Of a stretch of 64,000 nucleotides of DNA, positions 10,915-21,779 are shown one piece after another. The stretch lies in the NCBI GenBank assembly GCA_003439945.1, contig QVRM01002491.1, positions 248,001 to 312,000 of the forward strand, in the 5' to 3' direction. The stretch comes from Dermanyssus gallinae (lineage: Eukaryota; Arthropoda; Arachnida; Mesostigmata; Dermanyssidae). The position numbers and the translations under genes were made by a program. How positions within the stretch are numbered: position 1 is the stretch's first letter; every line of letters begins with the position of its first letter. The notes below the pieces were generated by a model that saw nothing but the letters and a program-made list of their open reading frames with translations, was not told the origin of the DNA and searched no databases.

Positions 10915-11205
10915 TTTGGTCAAGTGTCTGGCAAACTGGTTATAGTTAAATGTGTTAAAGATCCGCCCGGTTATCTTCATTGGGACTCGCCGAGAGTAGA
11001 AGCTGATCTAGGTTTGAGAAGTAAACAACAGAACAGAGGATAATGGTCAGATGAAATTAATGTTGAGATAACGATATTGTCGTAATTGAGAAGGGTGTCA
11101 CCGCCATCAATGCACACACGACCCAGAGCAGAAGCGGACATCGGGCGGGTTACTTCGGTAATGACTTGAGTCAGCCCGAGGGAGGCAATATCAGACTTAG
11201 ACCGT
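10915..11205 (-). mobile_element. Second fragment of the CR1-like LINE (endonuclease C-terminus)
   Basis: The minus strand encodes DIASLGLTQVITEVTRPMS, DGGDTLLNYD and SSDHYPLF. It aligns with the endonuclease of the larger LINE at about 5240-4960, and the downstream RIFNTFNY block is also shared. A frameshift lies near 10978. It is a separate, diverged copy and carries only about 290 bp. Both copies of this family lie near a mariner, but here the mariner begins 525 bp away. Confidence 0.85.
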
Positions 11206-11729
11206 TTTGACCTAGAATGAACAAACCAAACCACATTTTGCAACAGATTAGGACTTCATGACGACAAAAGACCTGACGGTGTAACAATCCAGCTATAAGC
11301 TAACGGCAGATGCTTGGCATGGGATGCTACAGTGTCCTGTACAGTGGCTCCCTCGTATATACGCCACAGTTCACTAAAAGCGGGATGGGTTGCCGAGCGC
11401 GCAGATAATGGGAAAAAACGCAAGTACTAAAAACAAGAGAGAGAGAGAGAGGAGGAGGACTAAGGAGTCAAGTTACATCGTAGTGCCAATATCTATGGAA
11501 ACAATGGGTCCGGTAAGCAAGGGAACCACGAGGTTCATCAGTGAGCTGGGCCAACGGATTACAGATCTTACTTAGGGGGAATCGGCGCGGGCGAGGGATT
11601 CTTAGGGAATCGGCGCAAAGGCGAGTTTCTACGGCAACTGCTGTCGCTTGCAGTGTGCCGAGGAAACGCCGGCTGTATTGTCGGTTCCATGGAATGATAT
11701 TTAGGAGCTAGGAGAAGACAAGCAGTATA
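11206..11729. other. Short unique stretch with (GA)n and a GC-rich direct repeat
   Basis: It holds a (GA)n tract at about 11437-11453 and two GC-rich copies of CTTAGGG(GG)AATCGGCGC starting at 11571 and 11601. A small plus-strand frame (11390-11575) ends in a segment I cannot assign. It is probably old repeat DNA. Confidence 0.4.
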
Positions 11730-13050
11730 CGAGGTGTGTTCAAAAATTATCGCGACTTTTGAATTTTCGCGGGTTACGTATATTCGAATTTCGATTTTTT
11801 GTGGCGTTATGTTGGTACTCATGTCTCTCACTTATGCCGACAAGCTCGGCCATTTTGAATGTTCACTTAATTGTTGACAGCTGCTTTGCTTGCACGTGTT
11901 TTGGATCGTCTTCGATTTTTACCTATTCAAAAAAATGGATCAAAGAACCTGTATCAAATTTTGTGTGAAAAACGAAATTAAGTGCGCGGATGCATTCCGA
12001 ATGTTGACTGTGGCATACGGAGAAGCTACCTTGGACCGAAGCAACGTTTATCGGTGGTACAAAATGTTCTCAGAAGGCCGAGAAGATGTGAACGACGAAG
12101 AGCGTGCCGGACGCCCGAGCACTTCAACAACAGACGAAAAAATTAATGAAGTGGAGAAAATGGTATTGGCCAATCGTCGAATCACCGTTAGAGAAGTTGC
12201 TGAGGACCTAAAAATATCGATTGGCTCGTGCCATTCGATTTTTATCAATGATTTGGGCATGAGACGGGTCGCCGCGAAATTCGTACCAAAATTGCTCAAT
12301 TGCGACCAAAAACAGCATCGCATGAACATTGCTAATGAGATGTTGGACTCTGTCCGCGACGACCCAAATTTGCTCCAGAGGGTCATAACTGGTGACGAAT
12401 CGTGGGTTTTTGGTTATGACGTGGAAACCAAAGCTCAATCATCTCAATGGAAGCTGCCGCACGAACCAAGACCGAAAAAAGCGCGCCAAGTTCGGTCGAA
12501 TGTGAAAGTTTTGCTGACAGTTTTCTTCAATTGCAGGGGCGTGGTGCATCATGAGTTCTTGCCACAGGGTAGAACGGTCAATAAGGAATATTACCTGCAA
12601 GTTATGCGCAATTTGCGCGAAGCAATCCGCCAGAAACGCCCGGATTTGTGGAAGAACAAAAATTGGCTTTTGCACCACGATAACGCCCCTGCTCACACAT
12701 CGTTGCTTGTGCGCGAGTTTTTGGCCAAAAACAACACACTAATGATGCCGCAGCCACCGTATTCCCCAGATCTGGCCCCCTGTGACTTTTTCTTGTTCCC
12801 TAAACTGAAGAGGCCCATGAAAGGACGACGTTACGCTACGCTTGACGAGATAAAGACGGCATCGAAGGAGGAGCTGAACAAGATAAAAAAAAATGGTTTT
12901 TTGAAGTGCTTCGAAGATTGGAAAAACCGTTGGCACAAGTGTATAATATCTCATGGGGATTACTTTGAAGGGGACAAAATAGATATTCATGAATAAATGA
13001 ATAATTTTTGGAAAAACACAAAAGTCGCGATACTTTTTGAACACACCTCG
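11730..13050 (+). mobile_element. Mariner transposon copy 2, structurally intact
   Basis: This is a 1321-bp element flanked by TA at 11728-11729 and 13051-13052. Its terminal inverted repeats match over 32 bp with one mismatch (11730-11761 and 13019-13050). It contains one uninterrupted transposase frame. It is inverted relative to copy 1, 5.0 kb away, and nearly identical to it. The near identity points to recent activity or to recent arrival of both copies from one source. Confidence 0.96.
11935..12996 (+). CDS. Mariner transposase, 353 aa, apparently intact
   Basis: This cut-and-paste transposase of the IS630-Tc1-mariner superfamily binds the terminal repeats and integrates at TA. Landmarks are an N-terminal HTH pair (residues 1-115, with RWYKMFSEGRE and the GRPSTSTT linker), KFVPKLL (the WVPHEL equivalent), and catalytic aspartates in GDESWVFG, LHHDNAPAH and YSPDLAPCDFF, giving DD34D. 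It closes with a conserved WKNRWHKC segment near the C-terminus. At 353 residues it is the usual mariner length (about 345-355). I chose the ATG at 11935 because it matches the start in copy 1. The upstream in-frame ATG at 11890 adds 15 residues (MHVFWIVF...) without family resemblance. No stop or frameshift is present, so the element could be autonomous. Expression is unproven. Confidence 0.95.
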   Translation: MDQRTCIKFCVKNEIKCADAFRMLTVAYGEATLDRSNVYRWYKMFSEGREDVNDEERAGRPSTSTTDEKINEVEKMVLANRRITVREVAEDLKISIGSCHSIFINDLGMRRVAAKFVPKLLNCDQKQHRMNIANEMLDSVRDDPNLLQRVITGDESWVFGYDVETKAQSSQWKLPHEPRPKKARQVRSNVKVLLTVFFNCRGVVHHEFLPQGRTVNKEYYLQVMRNLREAIRQKRPDLWKNKNWLLHHDNAPAHTSLLVREFLAKNNTLMMPQPPYSPDLAPCDFFLFPKLKRPMKGRRYATLDEIKTASKEELNKIKKNGFLKCFEDWKNRWHKCIISHGDYFEGDKIDIHE

Positions 13051-13052
13051 TA

Positions 13053-13728
13053 CGTTTACACCTCACAATTGTAACATTTAAACAATATTAATAAATAATA
13101 ATTATTATAAAAAATAAAATAAAAGTAATAATAAAAGTAAGTTATGGCATCTGATAACAATGTTTTGCTCTGTCTTAAAAGCTTTTCCGGTCCCTGTACA
13201 TTCCGTGGTGCATGGAAACTAACTCCACCAGCTGTTTTGGAGAGCGGACTCGGGTCAAAACAAACACAAATGCAAATTCAAATAGTACCCGCTTATTTAG
13301 CGATTAGTTACGTCCTTCTTGCAGGAGTACGCATACAGGAAGCAATATATATGACCATGACAAATTGTAGCACACACCCGTTTTTTGTGTTAATAAAGGA
13401 GATTTTATGTCTTAAAGTGCCACTATGCTAGATAGGATTTTACGAGACAATTTGAACATAATATCCTTTCGAACGTTACTTAGGCCTAGTTATAGACATT
13501 CCGCACAATGTAGGAATAGCTACTCGCCACCTATATTTAGCAGGAATATTTGCCTGCGTCATTCTGAGATATCACGCTGTAGTGCGCGAGGATTTTTTTC
13601 TCAGAACATCGCATTTAACCACCATTTTCAACCCACTTTAAGAGCACATTTCCAACGTGCATCGAAGCTCATCCCTTGGCCTATTAACTGACAGAACTCT
13701 GTAAATTTAATGTATAATAAAAATGATG
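13053..13728. other. No gene recognised
   Basis: AT-rich DNA between the second mariner and the first large microsatellite. Two modest plus-strand frames (13144-13431 and 13425-13691) show no family motif and no splice context that I trust. Confidence 0.35.
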
Positions 13729-13772
<44 letters not shown>

Positions 13773-13783
13773 TATTATATATA

Positions 13784-13822
<39 letters not shown>
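13729..13822. repeat. (AAT)n-(AT)n-(ATT)n palindromic compound microsatellite
   Basis: About fourteen AAT units run into ATATATAT and then about seventeen ATT units. The whole tract is its own reverse complement in outline and could extrude as a cruciform. Confidence 0.9.
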
Positions 13823-13887
13823 GTTATATATTGATAATTTTGATACATGTACATATTGATAAAATAAACCCTTGTTCAAAAAAAAAA

Positions 13888-13910
13888 ATTATTATTATTA
13901 TTATTATTAT
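13888..13910. repeat. (ATT)n microsatellite after an A-run
   Basis: Ten A residues precede about seven ATT units. The preceding AATAAA-like text and A-run resemble a retroposed 3' tail. Confidence 0.8.
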
Positions 13911-13993
13911 CGCGTCAGTGGTCGGGAAAGACTCCCACTCGGACACAAGTGATAGATGAGGAGTGAGCCATCGGCGCCGTGGATTTAAACATT

Positions 13994-13996
<3 letters not shown>

Positions 13997-14072
<76 letters not shown>
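13997..14072. repeat. (AT)38 microsatellite
   Basis: A perfect 76-bp AT dinucleotide run, the longest in the window. Confidence 0.97.
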
Positions 14073-14076
<4 letters not shown>

Positions 14077-14556
14077 TTCCTATTATCGAAGTTAATCTAG
14101 AATACATTTTTAAAATGAAGAGAACAACGGTTCTTTCCAAGGAAATTTATTGTCATTACTTTCATGAAGAGTGTGATCAACTTTTTAACAGTAAAGCGGT
14201 TATACCTAATGGCCCGCACAGTACGTACGGAGAGCTCTTTTTAAGTAGTTTCGTTGAGATTGTGAGGATGTCTGCGTGTCTTCTATCTGTCTCTCAGAAT
14301 ATGTCTGTCTATATCTGTATTGAGCGGTGCTCTACTTTGTATATTGTTCATACGTGTCGTTTTGAGTGTTTTGTACTCTATGTCGCACAACCATTTATTT
14401 GAATAAGGCAAAAAACCACAACTTACGGCATCAACAAGGCCAGATAAAACACAACTGGTAGACTACCTAGTATCAGATACACAACCATTATTTATATTTC
14501 TACAACGATGTCAAAATTTTCTATTATGCATCTAACGTACTGCACCCGTTGTTGTG

Positions 14557-14558
<2 letters not shown>

Positions 14559-14597
<39 letters not shown>
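14559..14597. repeat. (TA)n microsatellite
   Basis: A perfect dinucleotide run of about 39 bp. Confidence 0.95.
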
Positions 14598-14600
<3 letters not shown>

Positions 14601-15397
14601 GGGCAAGGGGTCAACTTCAATGGGAGCAAGCGTAGTTAAGGAGTAATATCACACTAGCCCGATAGTCAGCCGGCCCGTGGTCGGCATCTGGCATTCCTTT
14701 TTCAGTTGTTGCTGTTGACGTCGTAATCACTTTTATTGTTAATCTGGCTTTCGTCGGCGTTTTCTCTTATCCGATCGTGCCGTCGGCCATCTTAATGTAT
14801 CTCTAGGCGTTATGCGTAATAGCTCTGCATAGCTCTTGTACGGTACTGCTGCCAGCACGCGGCCCCCACCGTTTCAGTCGACGAATACGCGAATTCCACC
14901 CCGCTCCGCCCGAGTAACAACAATACGTCCAAGTAAAATATCAGGTGAACACATACTATGTGATTAGCCTAGCTCTTTACGGACGTTGTCCTCGTTACAC
15001 CTGCACCACAGCCTCTGCTGCAGTGATTCACCCTTATTTCGTCCATTATTTACATGGAGAATAACGTATATGTCAAAGAAAAAGTGCATCGCGGGCGGCA
15101 TCGAGGATCTCACAGTGGTTTCGTGTAGCCGCAGTCCCTCCGCTTATATTTACCGCTATGACGATTCGTATCCTTATTAGCAACAGCGTCCTTTTCGCAA
15201 ATTTTCTTACAATCCTTCTCATTAATATTATCATAATCATCTGGCAGTTTGCTAGCTAGGTGGATATGCCACTCAAACAACAACATACACTTGCTGCTCC
15301 TGCCTCCTGTGGTGAGCTTCCCGCTACATCAATGTGTCATTTCCAAAGTATCACGATATTGTACTGAACACAGCAACGTTTCATTGATGAATAAGCG

Positions 15398-15398
<1 letters not shown>

Positions 15399-15428
<30 letters not shown>
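15399..15428. repeat. (TA)15 microsatellite
   Basis: A perfect dinucleotide run of about 30 bp. Confidence 0.95.
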
Positions 15429-15429
<1 letters not shown>

Positions 15430-16411
15430 TTATAATTGATATGTATATATACAGCAGGAAGCTAGCCTGTTCAATTTCCTCTATAATCTCTGCTAACGGG
15501 TGGCTGGTTATGGCTATCTTCTCGCCGCACGCTTAAATGCAGCAGTTTGAAACGGGCCAGCCTGACCACATTTTGGCTCATGTTTTTACAAATCATATAT
15601 AGGGCCAACTCGTTTACCCAGGCGTCTCAGTCACATACTCGAGAGGGTGGTCGTATTTGCAAACGTCCTCCCTTCTCAGGACGCCTGAAGGAAACGTAGG
15701 GGCGCCCAGTCAGAGGTAGAAGAGGTTCTACAGGAGATGGCCACAATTTTCATCATTTACATGTTTTCAAAGCATCGTTTTCGCATGAATCGACGTCGAG
15801 CAACGGCATCCCATCTGCGCGTTTTCTTCTTTTAGCCAACGCGTCGTTTTACTGGCGGCGCCAGACCGCGACAGCTCTGGGGCGCGGACAGTGTCATTCA
15901 TGTATGCTGCAGCAGCAGCAAATAAACATGCAATCACTTGAACACGGACGCCCACTCACGTTGCCTTTTTAGCCAAAAACGGCATAGGTTGCTTGATTAT
16001 TGACTGCAGTCGATTGCCGATTCGTCTTCATCTCACAATCATACATACGCACAAACATACATCATAACTCTTTAAAAACAGCTGTGTAACAAAGTACAAA
16101 TTACAAGTAATAGCAATATTGGTTATGAAAATAGTCTCACATTGGTCATTGTATAATAATCATTGGTCGGGTTTTTGGAATGGGATGATCGAAGGTACCT
16201 GAAAACAAAAGCAACAAGCCCAAACATATAACCGTTAGGATCTCAAAAAGGCACCGACAGTTTCCCTACCATCCACTGGATCGGACAGATAACGAGAAAG
16301 AATCTCTAGTTCCAACTAGGGAAATTACTGTATTCGGCAAAAAGAAAACACATATACTTTCTGATATACCTAAAATCTTTCTACCCTCTCTCTTACTCTC
16401 TCTCGCTCTAT

Positions 16412-16415
<4 letters not shown>

Positions 16416-16452
<37 letters not shown>
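16416..16452. repeat. (AT)n microsatellite preceded by a CT-rich tract
   Basis: A TCTC-rich stretch at 16382-16409 leads into an AT run of about 37 bp. Confidence 0.93.
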
Positions 16453-16454
<2 letters not shown>

Positions 16455-18584
16455 GCTAATATAATTAAATCATTTCCTACCAGTTTTACGTGAGTAAAAA
16501 CGTTTCTATGTGTAATACAAGGCATAAGGACTGCAACAAAGCTCACGTCATTGCGTGTTACCAACCTCATCAAAAGGTGGAATGCAAGTCGCTCGATCGG
16601 TAAGTGAACACGACCGAGAAGTCATCGGGTGGTTTCTGACTCTAACCGGGATGACATAGTCGACCACGTCTGGCTCGCTTTGAATGACTTTCCAGAGAGG
16701 GAGAGTCCAAGAGTCTTGCGGTGGTGTGTTGATCTGCAGTAACGAACGGTGTGCTGTGATCGACTGTCATCATCACGAACGTCAGACACCTCTGATGTCG
16801 CCTACGATGGTGGTAGTCGGCGATACTGGCGACTGACCGCCCGTATTTCGGCAAGTTTCACGTTTGTGCTTTGCGCTCATACTATTATCTGACTGGCATC
16901 AAATCATCGACTCATGATCATCGTCTACGTCGGCATAATCCTAATTATAATTATTATCATCGTCCATCGCCTGATGAGAGTAAACGCTACCGCCAGCCAC
17001 TCCTGCCTAAGGGCCGCACCACGTTTCAGCGGGCTGCCAACTGCCGCCAGTCAATTGACATCCGATTTTCTGCTTCTTGTACTTGACGATCTTGAAAGTC
17101 TTAAGGAAGATAGCTCTCATAGCAATGGCAATGGGCATCACGTTACTGCCAGCCGCACCGCGGCAACCGGCGCTAGACAGACACAGTGCCAGCGGCGGCA
17201 GGACTCGCTAACGACCAGCAGTTGGTTGTGACCAACCCGTTGTTGTCGCTGCTATCACAGGAGGACAGTGGATAAGTGCGGAATAGAAAAAGCGATACAG
17301 CAAACTAGAGATAGAGAGGAAGGGAGGAGTGTTCGGCGTGTTCTCTTTCCCATCGCATCGGTCCCGGCTCTATGCTAACTACTGTGTCAGAACGATGACT
17401 AAAGCGGCAAGAGAACTGCATACATACGTACTAACTACTGGGAAATTGTATGGAAACGCGCTGGCAGTAGGGAAATCCTTATTGTTGTTGAGATGTATTG
17501 TAGAGTGAGAGACTCAATGTCAGCCCAACAGCCCAACGTAACAATCGGGACATGAAGTAGTGCAGGATAACTAGGCAGAATAGCTAAAGAAAAGACGGAG
17601 TGGTCAACAATAAATTTGCGGTGACCTGTCCGCAGTCCGGTCTGTGCAGTCTGCATTGGACGCAAACAGAAGAAGAACTGGAGCAAGAGAAAAAGAAAGG
17701 CCAGACTCGTCTGCGAGAGGAGAAGAGGAAGAACGGCACTCGCTTGCGCTTCATGGATGACGACCAACTTGTCATCACTAATCACTGCTCGCTTCAAGTC
17801 ACTGAACCAATTAGTTCACCAAATGTACACAACCTTTACACGACTTGACACTACATGTACACGATCCTGAGACAAGCGAAACGTCGGCGGTTCCCGCTGA
17901 AAACGACGAGGGCCACAGAGGCACGCTACCCATTTGAGCGACTTGAGTAAACTCACATGGCCATTACGGAGTAGTCGTTTGGTGCCACTGACTGTCTGTG
18001 TATCAATCAATCACTATTTTTGTTCATATTGTCATTAGCATTGTTACTATGATTGTCTTCAGCCATCCTTTACTGTCGATTGATTTCGTTGCTGACTTGC
18101 CTTCATTCGACTGGCTGGCTGCCTGTCTGCTTTCAGTCTCTGCCGCACGTCTGATAGCAACTGGCCAGTGAGTTGAATTTTGCGACTTAGTAAGTAGTAC
18201 CCCATTTGTAGTGGGTTACACCAGTTCTCACCATTGTTACCACCATTAATCACCATCATCTTCGTCATGCTAACTGAGACACGACATGAGAGATCGTCGA
18301 GTGTATGATGGACTTCGACCATCGTTCGTGTCATCACATTCATACGTTGGCCAACGCATGGGCAGATTGCTAAACTATCGATAGAATGTTTGCTTGATTT
18401 TGCAATCTTTGATCCATCGACCGATCGAACCAACGATGACGAACTATCACGCCATGTAAGTGACTAATTAGTAAGTTGATTGATAACTTGATTGAGTACG
18501 TGGCTAATTAGGCAGCAACAGCAGTCATAGCAGCAGCGGCGACGGAAGCATACGATTGATTGATAATAAGCAGGCGCTATAGAT

Positions 18585-18722
18585 TTAGATGATAGCAGGC
18601 GGTGAGTGATGGTGATTTGACGACTCGCTGTGGTCGTTGTTATTCGATCCAAATTGTGTGATGGCCAACAGCCCGAGCGAGGCACTCAACGGCGAGCCCG
18701 GATGGACGGCAGGTGTGGCAAC
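18585..18722 (-). CDS. Probable terminal exon of the C2H2 zinc-finger gene
   Basis: This exon follows a strong acceptor (GTCAATTTCAG, AG at 18724-18723) and is open for 45 codons in phase 0 to a TAA at 18585-18587. The upstream finger exon ends in phase 0, so the join is in frame. The encoded tail (VATPAVHPGSP, then LGLLAITQFGS, an N/D/H/S-rich run and SPPAII) is a low-complexity C-terminus common in transcription factors. There is no internal GT donor that would bypass the stop. The exon is inferred from splice signals, phase and composition. An alternative is that the true last exon lies elsewhere and this is a chance open stretch. Confidence 0.58.
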   Translation of the reverse strand, partial: VATPAVHPGSPLSASLGLLAITQFGSNNNDHSESSNHHHSPPAII

Positions 18723-19002
18723 CTGAAATTGACGCGAAAGCAACCGAGGATGACACGGGGGAGTTAGTAGAAACCCTCAAACAATCATTGCAGCATTGAC
18801 TTTGACTCGAAACTAGAGGCAATGAAACAAAGTGATCATAAATGCAACTAACAAACTTATAATTTTACATAGACGGGAGTTAGGTGTGAAAAAACGGCCG
18901 AAAGTAGGCCACAACCGTTTGCATGCTGTAATGTTGTGCACAAACTATCACATAGCAGGTAATATTATATATTGTCAGCGGTAAAATACAATAAAAATGA
19001 AA

Positions 19003-19424
19003 CCAATTGTAAGAACGATAGCGATAGTGACGCTGCCCCAAATACAAATAGAAAATCATGCATATGGGAGTGAGTAAGAAAATCTTGGCTGGGAAGATTT
19101 TGGTTTTCGTGATGGTTTGCTCTACATGTATATATATATATATATATATATCGTTCCAGGCCAAATGCAGATATATGTAGAATTTAAGATAGATGCCATT
19201 ATCGTGCATCGTATAGCTCAGTGGTAATTGCGTCTATCTTAAACTCTACGTCTGTGTGTATTTGGCATCGAAAAAAAAATATATATATATATATATATCA
19301 TGTACAGCAAACCATCACGACAACCAAAATCTTCCCAGCCAAGATTTTCTTATTCATTCCCATATACATGACCCTTTATCTATATTTGAGGCAGCTTCAC
19401 TATCGCTATCGTTCTTACTATTGG
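19003..19424. repeat. Long near-symmetrical inverted repeat (arms 194 and 195 bp, 33-nt loop)
   Basis: The left arm (19003-19196) and right arm (19230-19424) are reverse complements at roughly 85% identity by eye, including the internal (AT)n run. Shared blocks include GCAAACCATCACGA, AACCAAAATCTTCCCAGCC and CACTATCGCTATCGTTCTTAC. The loop is 19197-19229. It has no coding content, and I see no further copy in the window. It may be a foldback/MITE-like element or an inverted duplication. If transcribed it would give a long imperfect RNA duplex. Confidence 0.92.
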
Positions 19425-19447
19425 AGTATATACATATATATTTGGTA

Positions 19448-19471
19448 TGCATATATATATATATATATATA
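19448..19471. repeat. (AT)n microsatellite
   Basis: An AT run directly outside the right arm of the inverted repeat. The left side has no matching run at this distance. Confidence 0.85.
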
Positions 19472-19776
19472 CATAAGATACAACCGCAAGTCTGTGAGAC
19501 GAATTTGGATGAGCAACGTGCACACGAAAGTGCAACGTTCCCAAAAGCAGGAAAGGATCTTAACCAACGGCTCTCTGTCGACGCGCAGTGCGAGAGCGTA
19601 CTGACTGTCATATGGGCGATGCTTTAACATCGGAGACTTCGTACCTCCGGAATAGCCAAGCCGGCATAGAGCGATGCGAGATCAGGTAGTGTACGCCCAC
19701 GCATATATGTATATATACGTATGAGCTTGCCTAGCAATTACCTGAAATCGTACGTAATGCATGTATGTCATATTAC

Positions 19777-19936
19777 CTTGTGAATGGTAAGCTTGTGAGC
19801 CGTGATCTTATCGCCGCGATGACTTTTGTAGTCGCACAGATCACACGCGTATGGCTTCTCTCCGGTGTGAATTCGTTCGTGTCGAAGCAGATTACCCTTC
19901 TGCTTCGAGGCGAAAGGACAGAATCGGCAGCGATAT
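19777..19936 (-). CDS. C2H2 zinc-finger exon (fingers 2 and 3)
   Basis: This is a 160-bp internal exon. One base (A) completes a split codon, then 53 codons run to the donor AAG|GTAATA. It encodes two complete C2H2 fingers: C-RF-C-x12-H-x3-H and C-DL-C-x12-H-x4-H, joined by the canonical linker HTGEKPY. Each finger has the hydrophobic core (F and L) at the expected places. The acceptor is TGTATAG (AG at 19938-19937). The arriving phase matches the exon at 31040-31496, whose last two bases AG plus this A form an Arg codon. Such fingers bind DNA in the nucleus. The partner sequence cannot be read from this. The two finger exons are the best-supported gene parts of the window. Confidence 0.9.
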
Positions 19937-21779
19937 CTATACATTAACATCACAGAGCAAACAAATGTATGACAAAAATCGAATTGTTAGCAAAGAGCAA
20001 CTGGTCCTCTTTTCTTTTTCCTGCACTTGACGAAAAAGTATATATATATATACAACAAAAGAAGACTTCCCGTTCCATCAATGCCATTTAATTAGATAAG
20101 TTTCGCTTTAATCGTTGTAAAAATAGTGGTTTCCATCGAGGAAAACCGGTACTTTAAGGCTCTTATCTTCCATTCTTTGATTCTATCCGTGATCTTGAAC
20201 CGTAAATGAAACCAACGAAAATTCTTTAAACCTTTGTAGGTTTACACAACCGTGAAGATAAACGAAAACTATTGGATATACACATATTGCAACATTCTTG
20301 TCTATGGTTGGGTTGAATTGATTTCGTTATAAGAATAGTAGTTGTTATCACTGAAATCGACACTTTTGCCTCCTATTTTTATTTCATTGTTTGTTACAGT
20401 TATTGCTGTTGTTGCTACTCTCTAGAATAATACTTTGGTATTGTTGTTGTTGTTGTCGTTGATAATGTTATTATAGCTGTGTATATAATCTATTTTCACT
20501 ACAGCTTTTAGTATTGCAGCACCAGTAGATATTTTGCTGTTGTCCCTGCTATTGAGTTTATTACCACTGCTGTTGTTTATTGGTACCATATCTGTGGCAG
20601 TGTCTGCTTTTGTGCCGCCGACGTGGTTACCGTAAAGTGCCATTTAATGCATAATGTACCGGTTGTTGATCTTAGTGCTAGCTGCATTGATGACTCTACG
20701 CTCATATTATCGTTTCTTCTTTTTAACGGTGTTATAGTTATCACCGTATCCGTCAAAATAGTGCCGGAGATTTGACAGACGCCGTTTGCCACCGTTTTGG
20801 TATAATGCTACGCCCTAATTATTGTTCATTAGCATGAACGTTTTCTTGTTACGATGTCTGTCGCCATCGGCGTCGCTGTCGTACCCTCGTTAATGTTATT
20901 GCTGCTGGCAATACTGCTGCTTTGATATCACAATTTGATGTGGCCCCGCTGCTGATATTGTTACACTTAGGCTGACTTGCTTCACATGTTCTTCGCCGAT
21001 TCTGTTTGTTTGTTTGTTCCCATGTATCTGTGTGCGTTTGTGTGCACGTGGAGCATTGGCTTCGATTCAGCCTTCCAAAGGCGCCGTCAACAATGTCAAA
21101 GTAAAGTAAACAAAGACAAACTGACAAATAGCTACATTGACAACGGGAGCAAACGAGGGGGGGGGGAACTAACGGGGACGATCGTTATCTCAAACGAGAA
21201 GAGAAAAAAATACGAGCGCGGGGAATGAGGAAACGGCCGCCTCATGCGCTCATATATTTGCTTCTCTTCTTGTCGTTCTCGTGTCATCGTCAATTGCCAG
21301 TACCAACATCATTGCTTGACGTAATAGTTTATTCGAATCAACTCATATGTCCACATACTCAAAATGCCTTCTCGCCCCGCCGCCTCTGTTCGTACCCGTT
21401 TGGTCGCCGCAATCAGTACGAGGGAGCGGGGCATGGGGGTGAAGCAGGAGTGGGAAAACCAACATATAGGCTGGCCACAGAAAAGCCGAGGAGAATCGGG
21501 GGTTGTTGCTGTCCCGCTGCTATACTATGTAAACTACTATGAATCTGCTGCAGCTACTATTTTTTTATCGCTAGTCTAGAGTCACTTGAATGAAATTTGT
21601 GTAACGACGTCATCTTACTCGCAGGAGAACATAGAGATGGTGGGGTCGGTTTCATCATTCTGATCGGAAGGGGGGAAAGGTAGGTGGGCAAAATCCTCCC
21701 TATTTAGTTGGCGGATCTTCACGTAAGAGTCACCCCCTTCCCTCAGCACCCCTTCCTCCTTTGTACACGGCCTTTGCAT

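Larger units (their letters stand above)
14598..18584. other. Downstream flank of the zinc-finger gene, no other gene recognised
   Basis: This holds mostly unique sequence plus the simple repeats listed separately. If the exon at 18585-18722 is terminal, its 3' UTR lies here on the minus strand. I saw no AATAAA on the minus strand within about 500 nt of the stop, so the poly(A) site is unresolved. Confidence 0.4.
18723..19776 (-). other. Last intron of the zinc-finger gene (1054 bp) with a large hairpin
   Basis: The donor is GTAATA at 19776 downward and the acceptor is TTTCAG ending at 18723. It contains a 422-bp inverted repeat at 19003-19424 and three (AT)n runs. The remaining sequence shows no coding signal. 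Confidence 0.55.

Noticed and set aside
11500..11575. Possible retroelement C-terminus fragment (FISELGQRITDLT)
   Set aside because: Too short and too weak a match to assign. No adjoining coding homology.
11890..11934. 15-residue N-terminal extension of the mariner transposase
   Set aside because: The extra residues have no family resemblance and the second mariner copy starts at the internal ATG.
13997..14072. Regular repeats considered as a CRISPR array
   Set aside because: They are pure dinucleotide runs without spacers in a eukaryotic genome.
19212..19230. tRNA A-box-like TAGCTCAGTGGTAA
   Set aside because: It lies in the loop of the large inverted repeat. No B-box or acceptor stem follows, so it is not a tRNA and not convincingly a tRNA-derived SINE head.
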